A stretch of 64,000 bases of DNA from Protula sp. h YS-2021 (lineage: Eukaryota; Annelida; Polychaeta; Sabellida; Serpulidae), in the NCBI GenBank assembly GCA_949752745.1, contig OX457032.1, forward strand, positions 9,737,543 through 9,801,542. Direction: 5' to 3'. Under the pieces are notes generated by a model that had not been told where the DNA came from, searched no databases, and saw nothing but the letters and a program-made list of their open reading frames with translations. A program made the position numbers and the translations under genes. Shown in pieces: positions 1 through 13,216 of this stretch; position 1 is the first letter of the stretch; every line of letters begins with the position of its first letter.

Positions 1-250
1 ACACATACCTTTGACATGACTTTTATTCATATTTATTCATAATCATGTTGTTATATGAAACGCTTTTTAGAACTGAGGGAGGTATCGACAGGTATTTGTG
101 AGACGTTCTTTAACAACATATTGCATTTAAGTTCACTTAAGTGATGCGATACCTTATGCCCGGTATTCACCATGAATTATTACAATAAACTGGTAACATG
201 ATTGTGTTTTCAAAAGTAAATAATTTCAACTGCTACCACCGCGTTAGAAT

Positions 251-369
251 AATTTCATGCGGCAGATTCTAGCTATTTAGGTCAACACTTTGATAAAGTC
301 TGAATATTTCATGAAATAGATTCTAGCCATTCATGTCAACACTTTTATAAGGTCTGAATATTTCATGCT
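251..369. repeat. 55-bp direct duplication
   Basis: Two diverged copies of a segment containing gattctagc, gtcaacactt and gtctgaatatttcatg, 55 bp apart. Bases 1-250 show nothing recognisable. Confidence 0.7.
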
Positions 370-504
370 ATAATTTCAGACAAATCTTTTTGTAGGTCTA
401 GGCTGCATATTTATATTTCAATTGGAGTAAACAACTGGAGTAAACAAAATTCCAACGGAGAAGGCGCCAAAATGTCATCTGCAGTGACAGCAGGTAACAA
501 TCTA

Positions 505-866
505 TCAGCGAGCGTGTAGGAATACCCCGGAGAGTCTGCATGCTAAACCAGCTGTGCGAGCGTGTAGGAATGCCCTGGTGAGTCTGCATGCTAAACCAGC
601 TGTGCGAGCGTGTAGAAATGCCCTGGTGAGTCTGCGTGCTAAACCAGCTGTGCGAGCGGGTAATAATGCCATGGAGAGTCTGGGTGCTTAACCAGCTGTG
701 CGAGCGGGTAATAATGCCATGGAGAGTCTGGGTGCTTAACCAGCTGTGCGAGCGGGTAATAATGCCATGGAGAGTCTGCGTGCTAAACCAGCTGTGCGAG
801 CGTGTAGGAATACCCCGGTGAGTCTGCATACTAAACCAGCTGTGCGAGCGTGTAGGAATGCCCCGG
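505..866. repeat. 48-bp minisatellite, about 7.5 copies
   Basis: Tandem copies with a 48-bp period (for example gctgtgcgag at 551 and again at 599). Core words are accagctgtgcgagcg, taggaatgcc or taataatgcc, and gagtctg. Variants segregate in neighbouring units. 48 is a multiple of three, so long open frames on both strands with a 16-residue period are by-products. Confidence 0.92.
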
Positions 867-869
867 TGA

Positions 870-3177
870 GTCTGTGTCATAGACGACACTAGGGGAGCAG
901 CCATTCGGGAAATCATCACTTGGAAAGTGCAACATGGATTCAGAACGTTTTTATATTAACGTTATTTTAAAGTTTGTATTGGACTGAATATTTGAGTATT
1001 TAGTCCATATCCATTTTGTTGTTGTGTGAAATTGTTAATATAGCAATTTGGATCTGCCATTGCATTTTTAAACTGCGTAAGTATACTTGGATGGGTGAAT
1101 ACTGGCTCCCGCTACAAAATTACGAAATAACTATTTTCAAACAACAAGCGTAAAACTTATTTGCTGAAATTGTCAAATCCATTGGCCATGAATGGTGCAG
1201 ACAGGGTTTTCGATATATTGAATATATTGAATTATAGGATTTTTCCTGAAGCACTCAGCGTATTATCTCCTAGATGGAGGGGCGTTTCCTTTTGTAGTTT
1301 ATAGGATACACCCCCATGCCGACGTTTTGAATGAGTATAGTTACAGGAGGTTTTCAAGTGGTCTGTTTTTTTTATTAGATGCCTGATGAATAGTATTTGA
1401 GGCCCTAAATGGCCGTACTTAGCTTTAACAGTTATTTGTTATAACTTACTTATATTATAGCGTCTTTTTAACTGAAGTCTTTTCTCTCGTAGATATTTCA
1501 ACATCAGCATTGCCTTCAGCAATATAGCAAAGTGTTTTGCTTTGCTACAGAGTAGGTCATGCAGGTGAAGTCCATCTGAGCACTGGTTTCACACAACAAG
1601 ATACTGCTCATATAAATATTGGCTTAAATATCTGCTAAATGTTTTACAACCCCACAAACATATTTTTTTCATACAAATTTTTGAATATCGGTCAATTTGA
1701 AATACGCTATTTTACAGATGTTACGCTACAACACTATTTACAGCTGTGTATATATCGACAGAACGCTTCAAAATCTGACATTATTTTTCTACCGTGTAAT
1801 GTGAAGTAGGGCTTCGGGGTTGAAATATGACAACGCTTGTGTGATGTAAGTATTGATGCAGAATTATGGCTATTCATTGCTTCAAATTCAAGTACCTTAC
1901 AGGTGACGATCTTCAGATTCCAATGTCTATTGTGTATGTTATCAAAACATATTTGCAAGAGAACCCCTGTTTAACCCGCTTCTGCGTACCCTGTTGCTTT
2001 GGGAACCAAGGCGAATAGAAATGCCGTAATTTTCAATCATTGAGTTCTTTTAGCTAAACAAAGGTTGTTGTCTGTTGTGATTATGAAAAACTGTCAAACT
2101 CTCACATTTAAATAAGGCAAAAACCAAGTTTTAAAGTACTACCTTTAGTTTCATTTATGCACCAACCGGTGCCGATGGCCATATACAAATGGATGATATA
2201 ATGAAAGGCAAACTTATCGCTTCTATTCAGCTTAACATGTGAACCTATGCGACTCATTTGCTCATTTACTATGTATCTTAGCATTGTGCGAAGTGTGATA
2301 GGGTTATGTCACTGGTAAAACTATTGGAGATAAGCCTTTGGGTATTTGTTCTTTACAAAACTAACTAACAATAGAATTACTCACAAGAAAATTGTTGTGA
2401 TGCTGCAAGATGCTGTAGAAATAGCATGCAACTTAGAACCGAAAACACAACTCGTATCACGAGCATAAAATTTGTGCCAGGTGTTCGATAAATGCTGCAA
2501 TAGTAAAGTAACATGTCCGCTAAAAAATATGTGTCTAATATATTCACACAGAAACTTATTAGATGACTGAAAAGGTCCCGACGCAGGCATATAACGAAAC
2601 CTGTTAGCTGCCTAAGACCAAATAACTTTTAAAGTAGAATTATATTTGTAAGTGAGATCTTTAACTTTTGAGTGTATTTGGTAATTATAAGTACAACTTT
2701 CTGCTTCGGTGAAACAAGGACTCATCATGAGTAACATTTTACGCACTCCTATTATAATATTTTAGGTGACTTATTCGTTAAATTTTGCCAATGTCGAAAC
2801 CAAAAGACACATTTATGAACCACAAGTGCCATCCTATTGAATTGGTTATTATTTGTCATTTCAATTTTGCTCAAGAATTTAGCGAAATAAATCAATGACT
2901 TTATTTGTTACTGAAAGTACCTTTTTATGCTTACGAACTCAAGAGAGGAAGGGAGACGAAAAATGCGGGCTCAGCCACTAGGTGTCACCTGTAATGCCAG
3001 TATAACAGTAGTGCTGTAATAGCTTAATTGCGGTTTTATGTGTGTCTTTGTTTTTAGATTCAGGGGGATAAACTCAGGTACCGATCCTCTATCCAATCGA
3101 AACACTCAAAATGTTGTGTGATACAATATCGAATGTCTTGTGACGCTTGCTATTTCACAATTTTATGCTCGAACAAA
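870..3177. other. No gene recognised
   Basis: 2.3 kb of AT-rich unique sequence. Only short open frames without recognisable domains on either strand; no splice-flanked conserved exon seen. Confidence 0.6.
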
Positions 3178-4092
3178 TGGTGCCCGTAACAGGCTATCTT
3201 GCCCCTCCCCTGTACAGCTTCCCCCCCGGGGGGGGAAGCTAGACTAGGCTATCTTCCCCCCCTCTGGGATATTTTGCCCCCTCCATAAAAAACCGAATAA
3301 ATGAAAGAAATACTTAACTGCAACAGAACTTTTAATGGTAAATGATCTCCATACAGTACAATTTCTTCTGTGCTTGAAAATTATCAAGTTTTTGCGTAAT
3401 TCAACAGTCATTTACACAATTCACTGCAGTTCACTGCGCTTTTGGTCCAACCAGGTCAATGCCGATTTATTTTCATTTATTTTTATTTATTTTCATTCAC
3501 TACTTCTTTTCAATATTTCCTCCTCTGATCAAGTAATTAATTTACAATCAAAATAAAAAAAATGAAATGCTCATACCCTTTTGCATACCCGTTTAAACTT
3601 CTCAATTCGGAGTAAACTTTTGCCGCAAAATCCATTTCCCTGAGATTGTTTGTACTGTTATGCATTGATCAATCGAAATGGATTATAAAAAGAGATGTGA
3701 CTTTATTGCAGTCAACTCTAAATTCCCCGATAACTGTGAATAGAGAGCGAGTATACCGACGGATTACCCTTTATGTAAAATACAACTAAAAAAAACTTTT
3801 ATTTTAGAGGGGGTAAAATATCCCAGGTGGAGGAAGCTGAACAGGGGGCAGAATATCCCAGAGGGGGGCAAGATAGCCTAGTCTAGCTTAAAATATAACT
3901 AAACAAACTTTTATTTTAGGGGAGGGGGCAAAATATCCCAGGTGGGGGGAGGCTGAACAGGGGGCAAAATATCCCAGAGGGGGGCAAGATAGCCTAGTCT
4001 AGCTTCCCCCCAGGGGGGAAGCTAGACTAGGCTAGCTTGCCCCCGGGGGGGGGGGGAAGCTATACAGGGGGCAAGATATACTGTTACACCGG
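3178..4092. mobile_element. C-rich inverted-repeat transposon-like element, copy 1
   Basis: The left end gtaacaggctatcttgcccc and the right end ggcaagatatactgttacac are inverted matches of each other, forming about 30-bp imperfect terminal repeats. Subterminal blocks are long C or G runs with gaagctagactaggctatctt palindromic segments. Near the right end a 112-bp segment (beginning aacttttatttta at 3,794 and 3,906) is duplicated in tandem. No transposase is visible, so it is non-autonomous. Same family as elements at 34.2, 42.7, 50.2 and 51.0 kb. Confidence 0.65.
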
Positions 4093-4199
4093 GTGCTTTA
4101 TACCGAAAGAGTCAGGCCGGTATGTATGGCATATACTGTGCACGCAAGTCTATCATATGCTGCCCAGGATTGTGCTTAGCTTTGTTATACTATCTCAGC

Positions 4200-5108
4200 T
4201 CATGTACAGCCATGATATACTGCACTTGTTTCTGTACAGCAATGATACTGCATTTGTTCCTGTACAGCCATGATGTACTGCACTTGTTCCTGTACAGCCA
4301 TGATATACTGCATTTGTTCCTGTACAGCCATGATATACTGCACTTGTTCCTGTACAGTCATGATATACTGCACTTGTTCATGTACAGCCATGATATACTG
4401 CACTTGTTCCTATACAGCCATGATATACTGCATTTGTTCCTGTACAGCCATGATATACTGCATTTATTCCTGTACAGCCATGATATACTGCACTTGTTCC
4501 TGTACAGCCATGATATACTGCACTTGTTCCTGTACACTCATGATATACTGCACTTGTTCATGTACAGCCATGATATACTGCACTTGTTCCTATACAGCCA
4601 TGATGTACTGCATTTGTTCCTGTACAGCCATGATATACTGCATTTATTCCTGTACAGCCATGATATACTGCACTTGTTCCTGTACAACCATGATATACTG
4701 CACTTGTTCCTGTACAGCCATGATAGGCCGCATTTGTTCCTATACAGCCATGATATACTGCATTTTTTCCTGTGCAGCCATGATATACTGCACTTGTTCC
4801 TATACAGCCATGATATACTGCATTTGTTCCTGTACAGCCATGATATACTGCATTTATTCCTGTACAGCCATGATATACTGCACTTGTTCCTGTACAGCCA
4901 TGATATACTGCACTTGTTCCTGTACAGTCATGATATACTGCACTTGTTCATGTACAGCCATGATATACTGCAGCTGTTCCTATACAGCCATGATATACTG
5001 CATTTGTTCCTGTACAGCCATGATATACTGCATTTATTCCTGTACAGCCATGATATACTGCACTTGTTCCTGTACAACCATGATATACTGCACTTGTTCC
5101 TGTACATT
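4200..5108. repeat. 30-bp minisatellite with 180-bp higher-order period, about 30 copies
   Basis: Uniform 30-bp units whose core is tgtacagccatgatatactg followed by cacttgttcc or catttgttcc. Diagnostic variants recur at 180-bp spacing: the tatacag unit at 4,411, 4,591 and (after one extra unit) 4,801 and 4,981; the units ending ttca at 4,351, 4,531 and 4,921. That shows a six-unit block was amplified. Period divisible by three, so several frames stay open; the 331-residue frame is a repeat by-product. Confidence 0.95.
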
Positions 5109-5109
5109 T

Positions 5110-6105
5110 ACATTTAAAACCGCAACGATGCTTGAATTTGTCTTTTGCAAAAAAATGATCTCTGGTCTCGTTTCAAGAACCACTTGAGATGGATCTGTAT
5201 CGTATCCGGCTTTGTTTCACGTTCAAATGGCCCCTGACTCATCTTCATTTTGACTGAGGCAGATAAAGGTTTTTCTCTATGAAGCGAGGGGTAGGAAGGG
5301 GGTATTGATTTCCCCCATTTAGGATGTTTGGCCAGACATTCTGCGCCAACCGCATGTCATGTTTAAAAATTTGCTTCCAAAGCGGACACCAGCCCCCCCC
5401 CCCCCCCATAACTGCCCAACCTCTACCCGCCCACACAGCTCGTGTTTTAGATTCACCAAGGATTAAAACAGCGAAACCCAAGCATAGGCTGCAAACACTA
5501 GATTGTCGACAACTTCGCATATTATTTCACTCACCTATTGCCGGTTGAACAAACGTATGCACAGAACCTTTAAAAACAATTTTGCATGAGATATTGCATA
5601 TCCATCAATAAAAATTATTTTGGATTATGAAAAACTGTTTAAATTGAGAAAATATCTTTCTGGCCCTTGGGAATAATTATTGTAAGTCCTAAGCATTCAG
5701 GTCGACCTTTGTAAAGTGCCACGCACCGTGTAACCTCGTGTTACGGGCTTGAAATTAACATTTTTATAATCTGCACTATTTATACAGCATATTCGATTGT
5801 CAATTATAATTTTGATCTTAAGCAAGCTTCAATGATCTGGTTTGATTTCAGTTGGTTTTCATCAAAACAAAGCCAAACCGCAATAATATGGTTTGGGGTT
5901 TATCAATTTTACACGAACATGCAAGGAAAATATCGCGAGTAATTCGAAAATGTTGACTTTTCTACAAAAAATGCGAAAGACACACTTTTTTGAAAAAATG
6001 TATCTACACGCAAAATTAAATCAATCAGATTTCAAACTTTTAGAACGTTTGGTACAGCGGACTGATTTTTAATGAACAAACAACATTCTTTGCTTATAAC
6101 TTGCA
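5110..6105. other. No gene recognised
   Basis: Unique AT-rich DNA with one C homopolymer (about 5,393-5,407). Nothing else supported. Confidence 0.6.
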
Positions 6106-6111
6106 ATATCC

Positions 6112-6392
6112 TGATTGTTACTCTACTATTTCTCTATTGATTGTTACTCTACTGATTGTTACTCTACTGACTGTTGCTTTACTGATTGTTACTCTACTTA
6201 TTGTTACTCTACTGACTGTTACTTTACTGATTGTTACTCTACTAACTATTACTCTACTGATTGTTACTCTACTGGTTGCTATTCTACTAATTTTTCTCTA
6301 CTGATTGTTGCTCTATTACTCTACTGATTGTTACTCTACTGATTGTTACTCTGCTGACTGTTACTGTACTGATTGTTATTCTTCTAATTATT
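6112..6392. repeat. 15-bp minisatellite, about 18 copies
   Basis: Tandem degenerate units of ctactgattgttact type with a 15-bp period. Three open plus-strand frames over it are repeat by-products. Confidence 0.9.
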
Positions 6393-8743
6393 CATCTCCT
6401 CATCTCTTCCCGTTTTGCATGTTTTCTCTTTTCCAAGCACATGTTTATAAAGAGGACTCCTTTAGCTGTGTTTTGCTGTTTTGTACCACGATTTGTAGAA
6501 TACTGTAAATGCTAATTTCAGTGCGGCCAAACATGACCGTCTATTCGCCGTCGTCTGGAGTGGATTGATCTTAAAAAGCTTTAAATTTATTTGTATATTT
6601 GGCATGGATTTTTAGAGGTATCCCGGAGAGCATCAAGAACACCGAAAATAGACTGTTGGTATTTGTATGGCTATCTAAAGTACATCCGGAGTTTTCATAA
6701 GCAGAATGTACTTCATTCTGTGAAGATATTAATTTGTGAAATATGCATGACGTGAGAAAAAATATGAAATATTTTAATAAAAGCCAATCATATACTGAGG
6801 AATTGTAAATTCTTCATTCGTGTCTTTCAGATGTGAATGGTTTGCCTTTTTCAGTGCGGTCCTGGAAACCCGAGACAAGGTTAGAAAACTGATATCCTAG
6901 AAATGACTGCCTCTTGCGAAGGGCGCCCTGTCCCGCCCAACTGTCCCTGTGGTTTACCACCAAAGTAAATTCCGTCTGTTATTGTTTTTACTTAAAACAC
7001 AGCACAAGCAATTAGTATAGTTCACAAGTAATGGCCCTAGCAAAGAGACAAAGACGCGACTCTAGGGAAATATAAAGGTTGGTAATTATGTTGGAAAAAA
7101 TCGCCATTGTTTTAGCAATCGAGTGTTGTTTGAATATATCGATATGCACTCATTGAACTTTTCGAATAATGGCTATGGAGAGCAAGCCCGATGAGTCGGC
7201 GAGCATTGTTTGTGTACAGCGTACTTTGTTAATTAATGCGACACCGCGAATTTACAAAATTAGGTGTTGCCTAGTCAGAAATCTCAAAACAAAACACATT
7301 TTTATGAATCGCCTAGCAATAGTTCGCACACGACCGAAGAACATTCCGCACCAGTGCCCACTCAACACTAAATAATTGTTGATTTGGCCAAATTCGGTCG
7401 CTGTGTGTGTCCCGTACGTGTGTGAGTTTGTAGTATTGCCTTACAGTCGGCCACCTAGAAATATTTAAGATGATTCAACAACACACTTTAGCGTGCAACA
7501 AACTGGCCAGACTAGATGTGTTGCAATTTTTGGGGATAAGATTTTGTTTAATTTGCGGTTTTTATCACGACATGCAACAGACAAAATGTTAAATATTAAG
7601 CACGGAAGACTATGAAGCGACATTGTGGTGGGCTTTTCACGACAGACTGGGTTTGAATTCAATGCTTGAGCATCCATGCTCAGTCCTATAACTCTCCGCG
7701 TAACAGGACATCATACAAAGTTACACAACTTGTGTCTATTTACTGGATTCCTTTGCTTCGTCTGCTGTTGTAGGCCTTAGTTTATTAGAAGCTCAGCTCA
7801 TTTTATAGAGGTCTGCACTTTACATGACATATCGCTGTTCACGATGACGGCAACGCCTTTTTCTGCTGATAAAAACGTTTGTTTGATACGAATAAAAACG
7901 CGAGTTTACATTTTAATTTTCACAAAGCCTAAAAAGTTACTTAGGATTTTAGACGAGACAAAAGTCTCCTTTTTGTCAGTATATAAAAGTGTGGGCAAGT
8001 CCTGGAATGAGAGGATAAAGCCCAGTTCCTACCACTGTGTAAAATGGATGCAATTAAGTGGGAAAAGCAGTAGAAAAAAGGTACAGTTGATGCAAAAAGG
8101 ACGGAATTAGTTATTTCAGCCCCTCCCCCCTCTCCAAAAAAGTAATAATAAAAAAAGAAAGAAAGAACTAAAAGCCTTTTTTTTTTCAAATCAACAGATG
8201 TGTGTCTTTGTTCTTGTTTATTTGGCAAATGCATATTTTTGTAAGTTCAATTTAGTCACAAAATGCATCGCATTGTTTCAGACTTGTGTTATAGCTATGT
8301 TATTTTATCTAATTCCTGCCCCCATCAACCTTAAGCTTTCCGTGCACAAGAAGATCAAACCAGGCCATATTGAATTACAGTTGTTGCCTTAGAATTTCAA
8401 AGTGTTCTCCTTCAACCCCCTCCCCTCTTTTTTCGCTAGAATACAGCCAGCTGTGAGCCACCCTCGTCTTAGATTAAATCATATGGGCAATCCATGCTTA
8501 TTCAGTAAGTGTGCCTGTCACGCCTCGTGCCCCATCCTTCCATCCAGCAAAGCTGAACATTTTGATTTCAGTTTTTTTGTTGCTTTGTTTGTTTGTTTGT
8601 TTGTTTGTTTGTGTGTATTTTGTTTTGGTATCTTTTTTTTTTTATTGAAAGGTTTTATTAAGTTTAAAGTTTTGGTATCTTGCAAAATATGTAAATCTGG
8701 TGGTTTTTGATGATTATTGTCATTTTATCTCGAAGACAGTACA
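6393..8743. other. No confident gene; one unassigned 68-codon frame
   Basis: A plus-strand frame at 7,169-7,375 (begins MAMESKPDESASIVCVQRTL, ends QCPLNTK) has normal amino-acid composition but no motif I know and no clear splice signals, so I do not call it a gene. A (TTTG)n tract is at about 8,582-8,611. The rest is unremarkable. Confidence 0.45.
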
Positions 8744-8912
8744 CAGCTTGCAGGCCATTGGGGAGGTTGAGAGGCTGCGAAAAACCTACCAACTCACCCA
8801 TACACCGAGTTAGCATATGCAGCTTGCACGCCATTAGGGGGGGGGGGAGGGGGGTGAGAGGCAGCGAAATACTTGTCAACTCACCCACACACCGAGTCGT
8901 CATATGCAGCAT
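8744..8912. repeat. 76-bp direct duplication
   Basis: Two copies of a block beginning cagcttgca and containing gccatt, gagaggc, gcgaaa, caactcaccca and caccgagt (starts 8,744 and 8,820). The second copy has an expanded G run. Confidence 0.75.
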
Positions 8913-9228
8913 CATTCCGCACACGAGTCTACCACATCAGACACATATAACGTGTGTGCTGGATAAATGCTGGACTGGACGTTTGGATCATTTACTTGTT
9001 CATGAACACGGTAACATGTCGGCGTGTTTGCTCTCTGCTGGCGAAACACGTCAATACATGTGAGGAAACCCAAAACATTTTTTTCTTATTTATTTATTTA
9101 TGGCCTGGAAAAATTTTGGTTTGGTGTTGATATTTAGAGCAGAAGTATATTAAACTGATGCAACAAAGTAAAAGTTGACAAGAATGTTATGAATCTATCA
9201 GTTCAAATAGAGTGCTTTTTGATAGTTC

Positions 9229-9597
9229 ATCGTCGGGGGAGTTCACATCGGAAGTCTACATCAAGGGAATTCACCGCGGGCGAATTCACATGGGGAGAGT
9301 TCACATCGGGGGGGGGGGGGCAGTTCACATTGGGGTAATTCACAGCGGGGTAGTTTGATCGGGAGAGTTCACAATGAGGGAAGTTCACCGCGAGGGAGTT
9401 CACATCGGGGGAGTTCACATCGGAGGTGTTCACATCGGAGGAGTTCACCGCGGGGGAGTTCACATCGGAGGTGTTCACATCGGAGGAGTACACATCGGAG
9501 GAGTTCACCGCGAGGGAGTTCACATCGGGGGAGTTCACATCGGAGGAGTTCACATCGGAGGAGTTCACCGCGGGGGAGTTCACATCGGGGGAGTTCA
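9229..9597. repeat. 15-bp G-rich minisatellite, about 24 copies
   Basis: Units of the form gagttcacatcggag or gagttcaccgcgggg, 15-bp period, with a G homopolymer near 9,309. Frames reading GVHIG, SSHRR or EFTSE five-residue repeats are by-products. Confidence 0.93.
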
Positions 9598-9599
9598 GC

Positions 9600-12500
9600 G
9601 AATACCTTTTGGTTACTATTTAAAGTACGTATTTTTCAAACCATTGCTGGCTCTCAGACTTCTGGGGAAAGCATTACAATGTGATCTTACGAAAACCTGA
9701 AATGGCAGAAAAATGTATTTTACCAAGATATACAAACAGCGGTAGCATCTAAGAATTGAAACTGAAGCTAGTTGGATACGAATTTACATTTATTCACAAG
9801 CAAATCCGATAAAATTCAATCCCCATAAATGAATTTTGCGCGTGTTTCTCCGTGACAGACAGACTGGTAAATTAAGTTACCCAAACAACGGCAACATTAT
9901 AATAAAAAGTACACGTTTTTAAATTTCAACGAACATTGAGTAAGACATTCTAATATGCGTCTCTAAGTTCAGCTATGTATTTTGGGTATCGTGTCACCCA
10001 AGTCTTCAGCTGTCCACTCTGCGATGAGCTCACGTGAAAAATTGATTGGAAATCATTAACAAGCCTCGGTTTATCAATAAAGAATGAGTGTGTCTTGGAA
10101 AAAGCAGTGATATTGTCAGGCAGCCAAAAATCGATCGCACAAGTTGTGTACACACTTTGTATTTTATCAATAACATAGAGGGTAAAAAATGTCAGGAATT
10201 GGACACGTAAAAAAGTGACTATACAATACCGGCTCTTTGATGTAGCTAAAAAGCATTGTGCAGATCGATGCCCATGCCTGGATAGCACGTTGTATAATAA
10301 GTGACGCTGTGAAAACGGGTAAATGGGTGCAATACCAACAGCGTACGCCTGACTGAACGCGTCAATACCTCACACAGTTTGCTCCACAAAAAGCTTCCAT
10401 TCAATGCTTACTTTGGCTGAATGGTTTGGAGGACTGAACTAAAAGCATGATCAGATCGGTTTTTTATTAAGTAAAAGCTTTTGGTATAGTGTTTTAAAGC
10501 GAATTTTGTTGTTTTTGGAGAGTGACGGAAGATGTAAAAAAAAAACACTGCAATAAATGTAAAATCCCAGACTTCAGTACGACTTAAGTGATATCATGGA
10601 CTGTTTTATTCAAAAAGTTATTCGTCATTGATATAATATTTTCTTACTGTATATATGACACAGCAGGAAATGTAGACTTTGGGTTGGGTGCCTTGTCTTG
10701 GCCTTATTTTCGTCGTAATGACAACCTTTTTTGAAATGTGTCTGTTAGTAAGCTAAATAAAAAAATGAAATCTTGTATTCATGTTTTCTTGTTTTATTTC
10801 AGTTATTCAGCCATACTTTTTAGCATATTACAAAATTGTGTGAACAATATATCCACATGTTGTGCCGTGTTTGTCAGTTCACAAAAAGGCAAAACGCTCG
10901 GCACAGACTTATTACACACATCATACACAATTAATAACGATATTCAAACCAACATTGACACACTTGAATTTATGAAGTATTTGTATGAACGACTTGATAC
11001 TAAAGGTATTTTAACGCTTAAACATTATAAAGTTTTGTTGAGTTCACAGTAACACACTTTTAAATTTTAAAGGTAAATTTGGAAAAGCATTGTATTTCGA
11101 AATAGTCAGTAAAATTTAAATTTTCCTCAAATAAATTTTTTCAAAGTGTCTCTAACTTTGTGTAGCAAAAATTTTAATTGATGTTTTAACGAAGCATAAA
11201 TATGTGAAATATCTGTAACACATTATTAAATTAATACAAAAAACTCACACACAAACACAGTAGCTTAATCTTTAGTCGGTGTAGATTACGTGGCAATGGC
11301 ATATTTTGAGTAATAAAAGACCGCTGTAGACATATTCATTTAGACTTAATGACAGTAAGTGGTCCCTATTTTAATGCCTTTACTTTGATTGGCTCCGTCA
11401 TTTTAGACCGAATAAACTTAACAAAATCCAAAGTGCTTAACAGAGAGGAATGACGTCATAGAGACCGTATTTACCTTCAAAATAAAATAAAGCAACAACA
11501 TAAATGTCACATAACGACGTCCAGATTCATTTTGTTTCAAATTTGAAAAATAAATGAACAAAGAATCTTATAAAAACTTACTGTTGAACCCAAACTGAAA
11601 GAGCAAATATATTGCGTTTTAATGATGTTGTATGTAAGACTCTAAGCGGCCCTAAGCAGAGCTGATGACTATATGGTGTGGCCAAAAACGTGACCATTTA
11701 AACGTTTTGTAAAAGTAACAATAGCATTTCTATTAACCAAATTAGGTTGCTATCCAATGTTATTTATTAGAGATTTTCCTAGTATCCGTGAAAAGGGAAA
11801 CAGACCAAACAACAGCTTAATAAATAACGATACATGTAAAAATAATTGAGCAACAACACAACAATATTTACAACCTTATATGTATAATTTATATTACGAG
11901 TTATAATGGACAAATCAGTTAATTTAATTAAGATTATGAAAATCAAAATTCAATTGACAGTAACGATATGGGAACCGTGCATACTTACAGAGATACCGCT
12001 GTCACAGACATTATGGAAGCGGATAATCTCTTATGTACCTGTTTAAAGCATAGCTGTGTTTCATGCCAATATTTAAAATAAAGAACCTACTGATCACTAC
12101 AGAAATACCGGAATAAAATAAACAACCCTGAGAAACAAATGAAGTATTGTACAAGAAAACAACTATTTAAAGGGCGGGTGATTTGGTGTTTTGTGAATGG
12201 AGATGTTAATTACTGAACATCATAACGTCACCATTTTTAACAGCTGTACTGTCAACTTTTCGAAAGCTTATACAAAATTATAGAAGCAAGCTAAGCGTCA
12301 ATTGTGCCATTCAGTTACAAAAAAAGAAAGAAATAAGACGATATCTTTAAAAATGACACAGACAGAGGCCCTATGTATAACAAAAGAGATACAGGTTGCT
12401 GAAATCTTTACATTAAGATTGAAATAGATTGATGCCATCTACACATTAACCTGATGCCGATTCAAAACCTCTGAATACTCAACGTGACGCAGTTTCAGAC

Positions 12501-13216
12501 CCTCTGAATGCTTAACCTGACGCAGATTCACAACTTTCAATACTCAACACACTATTGATAAAACACCAACTGCTTAGCACTAATAGTACAGAAATGCATT
12601 CCAAGACGACAAAGGCATTCTGCATCATTCTGCCTAACTTCGATCAGAATATTTTTCAGGTAAATTGTTGAACAAACATACATCAAGCACCTGCAGGTTT
12701 TTGTTTTATATTCTGTTTATTTGAGTTTAAAACTTTAAATAATCTGTGTTCAAAATGCGTTCTCATGAAATCGATAATAAAACAAGTTTCGGTGTTTCTG
12801 AAAAGTAAAAGACACAGTTTCTATGACGCCACATACACCTGGTACACTATAATGTGTTCAAAATGGTACACAACTATTCAAATCTACATTCAAAGGTTAA
12901 TGGTTAAAATAAGAAACATATGTACAGTGCTTTCAATAAAATACTGGTTTGTGGTCCATACAACACAATTACTTAGATTAATGTCTTTTCACTACGTAAT
13001 TTTATTTTCACCTCGTAAAGCAGAATTCCTCATACATTTATTAGCAACATATCATTTGACACATTCACAGGACGTCATGGAAATTATACAGTTTGACACA
13101 TTTATGACCCATAACGGAAATTTCCATTAGACTATCTACACCTCTTTTAATGCATAAGCATATATTTTACAGATTATTATATGATTCCATAATGTTGTAC
13201 AGAAGTTTACATATTG
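9600..13216. other. Pax6 downstream flank, no confident gene
   Basis: AT-rich. A plus-strand frame (10,738-11,052) contains a good acceptor (gttttatttcag at about 10,801) followed by 82 codons ending LKHYKVLLSSQ; not recognised and of uncertain reality. A 33-bp triplicate lies at 12,448-12,546. Frames at 12,765-13,130 lie opposite the probable Pax6 3' region and look fortuitous. Confidence 0.5.
12448..12546. repeat. 33-bp tandem triplicate
   Basis: Three consecutive diverged copies of a segment with aacctgatgc or aacctgacgc, gattca and ctgaatactc. Confidence 0.7.

Noticed and set aside
4122..5187. Long repetitive plus-strand frames (331 and 305 codons)
   Set aside because: They follow the 30-bp tandem repeat exactly; overlapping frames are equally open, as expected when the period is a multiple of three.
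505..9597. CRISPR-like arrays
   Set aside because: The repeats are contiguous minisatellites without unique spacers, in a eukaryotic locus with no cas genes.
10738..11052. 104-codon plus-strand frame containing a splice-acceptor-like sequence
   Set aside because: Not recognised and no partner donor or exon; left as unassigned rather than called a gene.
12765..13130. 121-codon plus-strand frame
   Set aside because: AT-rich, antisense to the probable Pax6 3' region, no motif.
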